In this document: one piece after another, positions 17,182 through 24,974 of the stretch
Layout: every line of letters begins with the position of its first letter
Position numbering within the stretch: the stretch's first letter is position 1
Source: an uncultured Rhodopila sp.
Lineage (GTDB): Bacteria; Pseudomonadota; Alphaproteobacteria; Acetobacterales; Acetobacteraceae
Direction: 5' to 3'
Length of the DNA stretch: 64,000 bases
Assembly: GCF_903915725.1 (NCBI RefSeq)
Contig: NZ_CAIWTY010000045.1
Coordinates: 60,098-124,097, forward strand
The notes under the pieces: model-generated
Told to the model about the DNA's origin: nothing
Seen by the model: only the letters and a program-made list of their open reading frames with translations
Database searches by the model: none
Translations under genes and position numbers: made by a program

Positions 17182-17491
17182 CTCCCGTTGGCCATTCCGA
17201 CAGGTTTATCGGCGGCATAAATTCAACCGATACGCTGTGTGGGCAAATCATCGGCGGCATCATTGACCTGCATCAACGGCGGCCGGGCTTATTGGCAATA
17301 AGATCCCAACGCCGAAGGTCCCGGGGCGCAAAAAAGCCTCGGCTGCGCGCAACGGGATGCTGATGCGTCGCCGCGGCATGGCACGCTTGCCCGCGCTCCC
17401 GATTGACGCCACCGCCGCCAGTTATATACCGTCGGGTATAGCGCCGCGGTCGCCTTGCCGTGGCGTCAAAACCAACCGGGAAGGATACGCC
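17182..17491. other. Divergent intergenic region between ackA and aldehyde dehydrogenase
   Basis: It holds the FNR-type box and presumably the promoters of both transcription units. The sequence at 17420-17445 (TATATACCGTCGGGTATA) contains a small palindrome of AT-rich ends close to the aldehyde dehydrogenase start. No gene is supported. Confidence 0.55.
17263..17276 (-). promoter_or_regulatory. FNR/Anr-type binding site upstream of ackA-pta
   Basis: The sequence TTGACCTGCATCAA matches the FNR/FnrL/Anr consensus TTGAT-N4-ATCAA with one deviation. It is placed upstream of ackA (minus strand, start 17181). In alphaproteobacteria this site binds an oxygen-sensitive iron-sulfur regulator and usually activates when centred near -41. 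The transcription start is not known here. Confidence 0.7.
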
Positions 17492-18895
17492 ATGGAAAGC
17501 TTCAAGCTCCTGATCGACGGAAGTCTGGTGGACGGCGACACCACGATGCCGGTGATCAATCCGGCGACCGAGGAAACCATCGCGGATTGCCCGCGTGCCT
17601 CGCTCGGCCAACTGAACCAGGCCGTCGCCGCGGCCAAGGCCGCCTTTCCCGCCTGGGCCGCCACCCCCATCGGCGAGCGCCGCAAGCTTATTGGCCGGAT
17701 CGCCGACGTGATCGAGCAGAACACCGGCGAACTCGCCCGCATCCTGACCCGGGAACAGGGCAAGCCGATTGCCGACGCGACCGGCGAAGTGCAGGGCATG
17801 GCGGGGTTTTTCCGCTATTTCGCCACGCTCGACCTGCCGGTCCGGGTGATCGAGGACAGCGCCGGCCGCAAGGCGGAAGCGCATCGCCGGCCGCTCGGCG
17901 TTATCGGCGCGATCGTTCCGTGGAACTATCCTTTGCTGATTCTGGCGTTCAAGCTGCCGCCCGCCTTGCTCGCCGGCAACACGCTGGTGGTCAAGCCGGC
18001 ACCGACGACCCCGCTCGCCACCCTGCGCTTCGCGGCGCTGATCGCGGACGTGCTGCCCAGGGGCGTGATCAATGTCATCACTGACGCCAACGATCTCGGC
18101 GATGCGCTGACGCATCATCCCGACGTGCGCAAGATCTCGTTCACCGGCTCCACCGCGACCGGCCGCAAGGTGATGGCGAGTGCGGCGGAAACATTGAAGC
18201 GCATCACCCTGGAACTGGGCGGCAACGATGCCGGCGTGGTGCTGGACGATGCCAACCCCGCGACCGTGGCGCAAGGCATCTTCAACGGCGCGTTCCAGAA
18301 CAGCGGCCAGGTCTGCCTCGCGATCAAGCGGCTCTACGTGCATGAATCGATCTACGACGCCCTGTGCAACGAGCTGGCGCAGCTCGCCGACGCCGCCATC
18401 GTCGATGACGGGTCGAAACAAGGCACCCAACTCGGGCCGTTGCAGAACCGCATGCAGTACGAGAAGGTCAAGGGCTTCCTCGAAGACGCCCGCAAGCACG
18501 GCACCATCATCGCCGGCGGCGACGTCATCGATCGGCCCGGCTTCTTCATCCGCCCGACCATCGTGCGCGACATCACGGAGGGCAGCCGCCTGGTCGATGA
18601 AGAACAGTTCGGCCCCGTCTTGCCGGTTTTGAAATACAGCAGTACCGACGAGGTGATCCGCCGCGCCAACGCAACGACCTATGGCCTCGGCGCCTCCGTC
18701 TGGTCCTCCGACACCGACCGTGCCCATGACGTGGCCACGCAGCTTGAGGCCGGCACGGTGTGGATCAACACCCATCTCGACATGGCGCCGCACATCCCGT
18801 TCGGCGGCTCCAAGCATTCCGGCATCGGCGTGGAGTTCGGTGAAGAGGGCCTGGCCGAGTTCACCCAGCTTCAGGTCATCAACCTGGCGCGTTAG
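17492..18895 (+). CDS. Aldehyde dehydrogenase family protein
   Basis: The ATG at 17492 follows GGAAGGA and gives 467 residues, normal for the superfamily. Motifs include the oxyanion asparagine in IVPWNYPL, the cofactor loop FTGSTATGRKVM, the general base glutamate in TLELGGNDAGVV and the catalytic cysteine in NSGQVCLAIKRLYV. It ends with HIPFGGSKHSGIG. NAD(P)-dependent oxidation of an aldehyde is certain; the exact substrate is not. Lying divergently from ackA-pta, it could feed carboxylates such as acetate, but this is only positional. Confidence 0.9.
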   Translation: MESFKLLIDGSLVDGDTTMPVINPATEETIADCPRASLGQLNQAVAAAKAAFPAWAATPIGERRKLIGRIADVIEQNTGELARILTREQGKPIADATGEVQGMAGFFRYFATLDLPVRVIEDSAGRKAEAHRRPLGVIGAIVPWNYPLLILAFKLPPALLAGNTLVVKPAPTTPLATLRFAALIADVLPRGVINVITDANDLGDALTHHPDVRKISFTGSTATGRKVMASAAETLKRITLELGGNDAGVVLDDANPATVAQGIFNGAFQNSGQVCLAIKRLYVHESIYDALCNELAQLADAAIVDDGSKQGTQLGPLQNRMQYEKVKGFLEDARKHGTIIAGGDVIDRPGFFIRPTIVRDITEGSRLVDEEQFGPVLPVLKYSSTDEVIRRANATTYGLGASVWSSDTDRAHDVATQLEAGTVWINTHLDMAPHIPFGGSKHSGIGVEFGEEGLAEFTQLQVINLAR

Positions 18896-18918
18896 GCCAG
18901 GCGCGCGGCTCAACCGCG

Positions 18919-19087
18919 TCATGGCGGCCGGCAAAGTGGCCGGCTGCCACCTCTCCGTCATGGTGCGCGCAGGCGCACCATCCACGCCTTGCGGTGCCGA
19001 ACGAGGCAAAGGCGTGGATGCCGACCTCCGTCGGCATGACGGGAAGCGTACGCCGGAGCGCTATTTTGACGCCTGCCGGCCGCCATG
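18919..19087. repeat. Family B composite palindromic repeat
   Basis: The outer arms CATGGCGGCCGGCA (18919 onward) and TGCCGGCCGCCATG (ending 19087) enclose inner hairpins: ATGGTGCGCGCAGGCGCACCAT and ATGCCGACCTCCGTCGGCAT, with the linker TCCACGCCTTGCGGTGCCG. CTATTTTGACGCC at 19060-19072 is a diverged form of the standard right arm. The repeat runs into the 5' end of the sensor gene frame, so upstream start codons of that gene are repeat-derived. Confidence 0.8.
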
Positions 19088-21471
19088 ACACGGCGGGCAG
19101 GGCCACGCGACGGCGCACCCCGCCAGTAGAGCCGCCCGCACCGATATGGCAGTCTGGCGCGAACGCAGCGCAAGGGACTCTCCGCCTGGCCAACCGGCAG
19201 GACATTATCGACATCAACACGGACCCGCTGGCGGAACGCAGCCGCCGGCGCGGCACTCTGCTGCGCATCGCCCTCCCGGTCGCCGGCGTCAGCCTCATCA
19301 TCGGCTTCCTGCTCGGCATCGCCGTCTACGCCGACAGCGCCAACCGCGCCGGCGTGCTCGGCCTGTCCGACTCCCTGCTGCACAATCTCCAGGACCGCAT
19401 CGCGCTGCAGGCTTCCGCCTACCTGCAACCCGCCGCCCGCGCCGTGCTGCTCGCGCAAAGCATCATCGGCCGCGGCGGCGCCACCGATAACGCGGAGCAA
19501 GCCTACGATTTTGCCGCCTCCGAACTGAGCGAAACGCCGCAGATCGCCAACGTCGACTTCGCCGATACCGCCGGCAACTTCATGCTGGTCCGCCGCGCCG
19601 CCGCCGGAGGCACCGAGACCAAGCGCATCCTGACCGGGCAAAACGGCCGCACCGTCGAATGGCTCACCCGCGACAAGGCCGGCCATATCACGGACCGCCA
19701 TCAGGACCCGAACGACGACTACGACGCCCGCACCCGATCCTGGTACACCGGCGCCCGCGCCACCGACGACGTGTTCTGGAGCGGCGTCTACGTCTTCTTC
19801 TCCGAACGCGCCCCCGGCGTCACCGCCGCCGTGCACGGTCCGGACGAGAACCCCGACATCGTCGGCGTGGACATCAGGCTGGACGAGTTGTCGCGCTTCC
19901 TCGGCTCCCTCGCCATCGGCCAATCCGGCAAAGCCTATATCGTCGACAAGGACGGCACGATGATCGCCGGCCCGGACCCGGCCCGCATCCTGCAAACCCG
20001 CGACAATCAGCTCGTCCCCGCCGCCATCGGCGATATCGGCGATCCGGACGCCGCCGGAAGCTGGGACCATTACCGCGCGCACGGCCCCGGCGACCGCGTC
20101 ATCGAAGCCGGCGGCCGGCGGCTGATCTCAATCGTCACGCCGCTCGCCGGCAACCAGGGCTGGCTGCTGATGCTGACGGTGCCCGAAATCGAGTTCAGCG
20201 GCTTTGTCACCGCCAACTCCCGCCGCGCCGCGCTGCTCTCGCTCAGCGTGGTGGCGCTGGCCATCGGCCTGGCGGCGCTGCTGGTGCGGCAGGGGCTGAA
20301 CGCCGACAGGGCGTCGCGCGCGGTGGCGGAGCGGTCGGAGGCGGTGCGCCGGCAAAGTGCGGCGTTTGCCCGGCTGGCAACCGAGGCCGGGCAGTTCGAT
20401 GCCGCCGGCAGGCCGCCGCCCGCGCTGACCGAGACCTTGGCTGGGGCCACCGGCGCCCGCCGCGCCGGGCTGTGGCGGCTGCTCGGCAACGGCCAGGTCC
20501 TGCGCTGCGAGGACAGCTACGAACCGGCCACCGGCGGCCATGTCGGCGGCCTGGAACTGTCGGCCCGGGAGGCACCGGCCTTCATCCAGGCGCTGCTGCG
20601 CGGCGAGGTGATCAACGTCGCCGATGCCAGCCGTGATCGCCGCACCGCCGCGCTGCACGGCTCGCTGATGGCGTCGTTCGGCAGCACCGGTTTGCTTGTC
20701 GTCCCGGTCCGGCAGGCCGAGACAACCGCCGGCATGCTGATGCTGGAGGACTCGCGGCGCGACGTATCGGCGGCGGATCTGGTCCGCGCCTGCGCCACCC
20801 TGGTTGCGTTGCAGATCCCGCCCGAGGCGCCCGCGCCGCCGCGGGCCGGTTCGCCGATAGCCGACACGGTGCCCGCCCGGGCGCCGGATGATCTTGGGCT
20901 CGATCCGGCGCTGGTGGCCGGGGAAAGCCGCGGCCCCCGGGCCGTGGTGCTGGCGCTCCGCCTGCCGGATGCCGTCCTGGCGCAGCCGGCGGCGGCCGGC
21001 TCCGCCGAAACACTGGCCAACCGGGTCGCCTGCGCGGCACAGGAGATCGCCGCCACGCATGGCGTGCCCTACGTGAAGATGCTCGGCACCACGATTGTCT
21101 GCGCCGCCGGATATGAGGGCCAACCCGACGGCAGCGCCGCAACCCGCCTGGCCGATGCGGCGATCGCCCTGCGGGAGCGCTGCGCCGCGCTGTTCGACGC
21201 GATCGACGATCCCGCCCCGTTCGCCATCGGGTTGGACGCCGGCCCGGCGAGCACCGCCACGCTGGGCAACCCGCCCGGCCTGTTCAACCTGTGGGGCGAG
21301 GCGGCGCAGGGGGCGGAAGCACTCGCCGCGTCCGCCCCGGATGGCGGCATCCAGACCAGCGAGCAAGCCTATCGCCTGCTGCGCCAGACCTTCCTGTTCC
21401 GCCCGCGCGGCCTGTTCCACCGTCCGCGCACCGGCGAGACCCGCAGCTACATCCTGGCCGGGCGGGCGTGA
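19036..21471 (+). CDS. Membrane sensor: dCACHE-type periplasmic domain, GAF-like domain and degenerate class III cyclase domain
   Basis: The start is uncertain. The ATG at 19036 is the closest ATG, but it lies in a repeat, and no ATG, GTG or TTG follows before the first helix except a TTG at 19066. Order: first transmembrane helix at about residues 77-97 (LPVAGVSLIIGFLLGIAVYA), an extracytoplasmic dCACHE-like region to about 395 (DARTRSWYTGA, GKAYIVDKDGTMIAG), a second helix (LLSLSVVALAIGLAALLV), a GAF-like domain (about 450-590), then a C-terminal region resembling the end of adenylate cyclases (IGLDAGPAS, FNLWGEAAQGAEAL, FRPRG). The metal-binding Asp motif of active cyclases is not evident, so it may bind rather than make a nucleotide. 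Its stop overlaps the permease start. Confidence 0.75.
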   Translation: MTGSVRRSAILTPAGRHDTAGRATRRRTPPVEPPAPIWQSGANAAQGTLRLANRQDIIDINTDPLAERSRRRGTLLRIALPVAGVSLIIGFLLGIAVYADSANRAGVLGLSDSLLHNLQDRIALQASAYLQPAARAVLLAQSIIGRGGATDNAEQAYDFAASELSETPQIANVDFADTAGNFMLVRRAAAGGTETKRILTGQNGRTVEWLTRDKAGHITDRHQDPNDDYDARTRSWYTGARATDDVFWSGVYVFFSERAPGVTAAVHGPDENPDIVGVDIRLDELSRFLGSLAIGQSGKAYIVDKDGTMIAGPDPARILQTRDNQLVPAAIGDIGDPDAAGSWDHYRAHGPGDRVIEAGGRRLISIVTPLAGNQGWLLMLTVPEIEFSGFVTANSRRAALLSLSVVALAIGLAALLVRQGLNADRASRAVAERSEAVRRQSAAFARLATEAGQFDAAGRPPPALTETLAGATGARRAGLWRLLGNGQVLRCEDSYEPATGGHVGGLELSAREAPAFIQALLRGEVINVADASRDRRTAALHGSLMASFGSTGLLVVPVRQAETTAGMLMLEDSRRDVSAADLVRACATLVALQIPPEAPAPPRAGSPIADTVPARAPDDLGLDPALVAGESRGPRAVVLALRLPDAVLAQPAAAGSAETLANRVACAAQEIAATHGVPYVKMLGTTIVCAAGYEGQPDGSAATRLADAAIALRERCAALFDAIDDPAPFAIGLDAGPASTATLGNPPGLFNLWGEAAQGAEALAASAPDGGIQTSEQAYRLLRQTFLFRPRGLFHRPRTGETRSYILAGRA

Positions 21472-22256
21472 TCGTCTTGCGCGCTCTCGGCTTCATCGGC
21501 GCGGCGGCGCGGCGGCGCTCCGCCTTCATGCTGCAACTTGCCGCGCTGCTTTGGGGCGTGCTCCGCGAGGGCGCCCACCCTGCCACCTGGCGCCGCACCG
21601 TGCGGGCGGAATACCGCGCAACCCTGACCCGCACCGTCGCCGGATCATTCGGCACCGTCGCCGTCGCCGCGGTGATCATTGGCGTCGGGCTGGTGTTCGA
21701 GGCGCTGTATTGGCTGCGTTCCGCCGGGCAGCAGCAGGAAACCGGCCGCATCCTCGTGCTGGTGCTGATCCGTGAGCTGGCGCCGCTGCTTGTCGGCATC
21801 GTGCTGCTCGGCCGCGGTGGCACCGTCGCGGTCGCCGAACTCGGCACCTTGACCGCCGGCGGGGAGATCGCCGTGCTGCGCGCCGAGGGAATCGACATCT
21901 TCCAGTACTTGGTGCTGCCGCGCGCCGCCGCCTTTGCGGTCGCGGCCTTCACCCTCGGCATGGTGTTCGTCATGGTCGCCCTGTTCAGCGGCTACGCGGC
22001 GGGCAGCGCGGTGGGCGTGGCGACCAACTCGCTCTTCGGCTTCCTGGAGAATGTGCTGCGGGCGATGTCGATCCCCGACCTTGTCGTCTTCCCCGCCAAG
22101 CTGCTGCTGATCGGCCTGATGGTGGCGCTGACAAGCTGCGCCACCGGGCTGAGCGCGGGGGAGATCGATGCGCCCGCCAACCTGCTGCCGCGCGGCTTCA
22201 CCCGCGGCGTGACCGCGATCCTGGCGGTGACCTTGCTGCTGAGCCTGGTGATCTGA
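21468..22256 (+). CDS. MlaE-family ABC transporter permease
   Basis: The GTG at 21468 overlaps the preceding TGA (GTGA), giving 262 residues. An amphipathic N terminus is followed by about five membrane segments. The MlaE signature is clear in IRELAPLLVGIVLLGRGGTV, AELGTLTAGGEIAVLRAEGI and YLVLPR. MlaE permeases move phospholipids or other lipids between inner and outer membrane, together with an MlaF ATPase and an MCE-domain MlaD. No MCE protein is encoded in this window. The direct coupling to a sensor upstream and an ATPase-like gene downstream is unusual. Confidence 0.85.
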   Translation: MIVLRALGFIGAAARRRSAFMLQLAALLWGVLREGAHPATWRRTVRAEYRATLTRTVAGSFGTVAVAAVIIGVGLVFEALYWLRSAGQQQETGRILVLVLIRELAPLLVGIVLLGRGGTVAVAELGTLTAGGEIAVLRAEGIDIFQYLVLPRAAAFAVAAFTLGMVFVMVALFSGYAAGSAVGVATNSLFGFLENVLRAMSIPDLVVFPAKLLLIGLMVALTSCATGLSAGEIDAPANLLPRGFTRGVTAILAVTLLLSLVI

Positions 22257-22951
22257 TGGCCGTCCCCGTCCTGGTCCTCGACGATGCGCGCGGCCTCGGC
22301 GACAGGCTGCCGCGTGCCCCGTTGCGGCTTGAACTATGCGAGGGCGATTTCGCCGTGATCGAGGTCCCCGGGCCTCGCCGCGGCGCGGCTTTCGCGGATC
22401 TGTGCAGCGGGCTGGCGCCGTTGGTTGGCGGCCGGGTGCTGTTCCTGGGGCGCGACTGGAGCACGGCGCCGCGCGAGCATGCCGACGCGCTGCGCGGCCA
22501 TATCGGGCGCCTGTTCCACCAGCCGATGCGCGCCGATACGCCGGACGTCGCGGCCCGGGTGCTGCTGGGGCGGCTGCACCATACGCGCACCCCGGAAGCC
22601 GCTGTGCGGGCGCAGGCGGTGGCGCTGGCGCAACGGTTCGGGCTGCCGGGACTGCCGGCGGGCCCGGCGCGGTTGGTGCCGGAGCCCGACCTGCTGCGCG
22701 CGGCCTGCGTGCGGGCGTTCCTCGGGTCGCCCCGGCTGCTGATCCTGGAACTGCCGCTGGCGGTGCAGGAGGAGGACCTGCGTTCGGCGTTGCTGCGCGC
22801 CGGGGCGGAGGCGCGCGGGCAGGGGGCGGCGGTGATGTGGCTGACCGCGCCGGGTCCGGCGCTGCGCGATCCGATCGTGCGACCGACCCACAGGCTCCGG
22901 CTGAGCGATGCCGGGCTGTCGTCCGTTCGGCGGATGGAGCGGGCAGCGTGA
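22256..22951 (+). CDS. Degenerate ABC-type ATPase-like protein without Walker A lysine
   Basis: The ATG at 22256 overlaps the permease stop by one base; 231 residues. The size, position and overall order fit an ABC ATPase: a strand and loop where Walker A should be (VEVPGPRRGAAFADLCSGL) and RAFLGSPRLLILELPLAV where the signature and Walker B region lie. The GxxGxGKS/T loop, the LSGGQ signature and the Walker B aspartate are all missing or altered. It is either a non-hydrolysing regulatory subunit or a decaying gene; an intact long frame coupled to its neighbours argues for the former. Family placement is inference. Confidence 0.6.
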   Translation: MAVPVLVLDDARGLGDRLPRAPLRLELCEGDFAVIEVPGPRRGAAFADLCSGLAPLVGGRVLFLGRDWSTAPREHADALRGHIGRLFHQPMRADTPDVAARVLLGRLHHTRTPEAAVRAQAVALAQRFGLPGLPAGPARLVPEPDLLRAACVRAFLGSPRLLILELPLAVQEEDLRSALLRAGAEARGQGAAVMWLTAPGPALRDPIVRPTHRLRLSDAGLSSVRRMERAA

Positions 22952-23032
22952 TCCGGGCCTTCCCCAAGGCCATTTCGTCACCATGATCATGTTTTTGGCC
23001 GGTGATCGGCGGCGTGGAGAAGGAGACCAAGG

Positions 23033-23461
23033 TTGAGCGACCGATGGGACTATCAGATACGGATTTATCTCGATGATGCAGTCGCGGACATCGCACGCAG
23101 CCATCCAGCCGATACGCGATTGAAGCCGCTGTCAGATATCCTCGATCGTCACCGCGCGAGGGCGATCAGTCAGTTCGATGCGTTCGCGGCCTATGTTGCC
23201 GAGGCCGAACAGCAGGGTACCGAGCAGTTCCCGCTTTACAAATGGACCAAGGCGACGATCGACGACCCTGAGAAGAAACGGAAACACATCGGCGCCTTTG
23301 CACTTCATGTCAGCGGCCACGAAGTCTACGCCAAAGAGATTGCCGATGCGCTCGAGGCGGATTTGCAGGCGATTGTTGGCGGCGGGCTGGTCACGCGTTT
23401 GTCGCGGCATGATACCAATCCCGCGAACAATCTTCCGGTGCCGGCGGAGTTTCGTTCATAG
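23033..23461 (+). CDS. Hypothetical protein (142 aa)
   Basis: It starts at the TTG at 23033, preceded by AAGGAGA. Composition and codon use look genuine. The sequence is acidic-basic mixed and mostly helical (DDAVADIARSHPADTRLKPL, KEIADALEADLQAIVGGGLV), with no signal peptide, membrane segment or catalytic motif I can name. It follows the coupled trio by 81 bp and may or may not belong to that unit. Function unknown. Confidence 0.6.
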   Translation: MSDRWDYQIRIYLDDAVADIARSHPADTRLKPLSDILDRHRARAISQFDAFAAYVAEAEQQGTEQFPLYKWTKATIDDPEKKRKHIGAFALHVSGHEVYAKEIADALEADLQAIVGGGLVTRLSRHDTNPANNLPVPAEFRS

Positions 23462-23462
23462 C

Positions 23463-23603
23463 CCGAGAACCCGGGCAGCTCATACCAGCCGGCGTTAACG
23501 TTGACCCACAGGCACCTCCGCCTCCAACGTCATGGCGGGCGCAGGCCATGGGCGTTAAAAGAGAGTCAAGCGGTCGCCGCTTTCCCTCGTCATGGCGGGC
23601 GCA
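23463..23603. repeat. Partial family B half-units in tandem
   Basis: CATGGCGGGCGCAGGCC followed by GGGCGTTAAAA occurs twice in succession (around 23532-23560 and 23591-23620). This is repeated left-arm material of family B leading into the full copy that follows. Confidence 0.6.
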
Positions 23604-23782
23604 GGCCCCATTGGCGTTAAAATAGTGTCGCGGCGATCGCATTGTCCCTCGTCATGCCGACGAAGGTCGGCATCCACGCCTTTGCCGCAATCGGCACCGC
23701 ACGGCGTGGATGGTGCGCCTCCGCGCACCATGACGGGGGGACTAACGCAGCCACCGCAGTACTATTTTAACGCCCATGGGCC
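23604..23782. repeat. Family B composite palindromic repeat, full copy
   Basis: The outer left arm GGCCCCATTGGCGTTAAAAT and outer right arm ATTTTAACGCCCATGGGCC are imperfect inverted repeats. Inside are the hairpins ATGCCGACGAAGGTCGGCAT and ATGGTGCGCCTCCGCGCACCAT, joined by CCACGCC...GGCGTGG. It lies in the 379-bp gap between the hypothetical gene and the convergent glycosyltransferase; no gene is seen in that gap. Confidence 0.85.
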
Positions 23783-23840
23783 GCAAGCCCGCCCATCAAC
23801 GCCCGCACCGTCACAGCGCAATCAATCGTTCCGCAACAAC

Positions 23841-24974
23841 CTAATCCCCGGCCGAACCGCTTCCCACCTCCGCCGTGGCCATCTCGACCGAATCCCGCCG
23901 AGGCCGCCGCGCGCCAAGAGCCTGGGTGCGAGGCAGGGCGCGCAGAATCTCGACAAGCCGATCGACCCGCTGCTCCCAGGTGATCGGCGTGTAGCCGGGC
24001 TGCTTCGCCAGTTTGCCCGCCTGCACCGCCTCCAGCGTTTCGGCGCACTCCTTCACGTCGTGAACGACATGGATCCACCGGCCCATATACGTCGCCTGTG
24101 GAATGTCGGTCGACACGACCTCCAGCCCGGCGTTGAGGCAATGGTAGTAACGCAGCGGATCGATATATCGCGTGATCAGGGCGTCCGCGAGATACGGCGC
24201 CAAGCTGACGCGGTAAGACCCGAGGATGGCAGGCAGGTCGTCCGTTGTATAACCGCCGTAGTAATGGATATTGGCATGTTGCGCCTTAAGAATCCGTATC
24301 TTTTCCGCCGTCACCGGATCGTCCGGGCGGGTCCATCCATGCAAATGGAACTGCATCTGCGGACGCAGCGCCGCCAGCCGCGACAGAAAATCCACATCCA
24401 ACCGTTCGTCGAAGCTGGCAATCACCAGGACACCGTCCTTCGTTTCGGCACCGTGCGCCAGCGGCCGGATATGCGACGCGTTGCCGAGATGCCGGGAGCC
24501 GGGAAACAATTCCGCCAGCATCGGTGCCGCGTTAACGATCACGTCCGAGCAGGCGATGAGCAGCCGGACAATCAAAGCCTCCCGCAGCCGCGTCAGCCCG
24601 GTGTTATGGTACCGCAGGTCGTCATGCATATCCAGGCACCAAACCCCGGCCGTCACGAAGCAGCGCAGGAAAACCATGACGCCGGGAAAGTAGGTGTTCG
24701 TGCTGTTGAAGTAGATGTTGACCTTGTCGTCTCGCCCGAAGCCGAGCATGAACATCAGGAACCGCAACAGATTCATCTCGACCGGTTGGTCGCACCCGCG
24801 CGGGCCCGAAACGATTGGCCGTCGCTTCAGCCAGATATAATACGTCTCGTAATCCCGGCTCAGCGCCTCGGCGAGAGGCAGCCGGAAATCGGAGGCAGCC
24901 TTGCGGCAGGTGAAGACGAAGAATCGGAACTTCTCCACGCGCCGGGGTGAATCTGTTCTCGTATCAAACGGCAT
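23841..24974 (-). CDS. Glycosyltransferase (GT-B fold, group 1-like)
   Basis: The ATG at 24974 follows GGAG by eight bases and overlaps the flippase stop by 11 bases; a TTG at 24992 would add six residues. The 377-residue protein has an N-terminal domain with HDDLRYHNTGLTRLREALIV and a C-terminal Rossmann-like half with FHLHGWTRP, HYYGGYTTDDLPAILGSYRV and LITRYIDPLRYYHCLNAGLE, typical of retaining GT-B enzymes. It probably adds a sugar to a surface polysaccharide precursor that the coupled flippase exports. Donor and acceptor are unknown. Confidence 0.82.
   Translation of the reverse strand: MPFDTRTDSPRRVEKFRFFVFTCRKAASDFRLPLAEALSRDYETYYIWLKRRPIVSGPRGCDQPVEMNLLRFLMFMLGFGRDDKVNIYFNSTNTYFPGVMVFLRCFVTAGVWCLDMHDDLRYHNTGLTRLREALIVRLLIACSDVIVNAAPMLAELFPGSRHLGNASHIRPLAHGAETKDGVLVIASFDERLDVDFLSRLAALRPQMQFHLHGWTRPDDPVTAEKIRILKAQHANIHYYGGYTTDDLPAILGSYRVSLAPYLADALITRYIDPLRYYHCLNAGLEVVSTDIPQATYMGRWIHVVHDVKECAETLEAVQAGKLAKQPGYTPITWEQRVDRLVEILRALPRTQALGARRPRRDSVEMATAEVGSGSAGD

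Noticed and set aside
17273..19009. 578-codon minus-strand frame opposite the aldehyde dehydrogenase
   Set aside because: Shadow of a gene with intact catalytic motifs.
23463..23782. Tandem repeats considered as a CRISPR array
   Set aside because: Units are palindromic, of uneven length, without regular spacers, and no cas genes are near.
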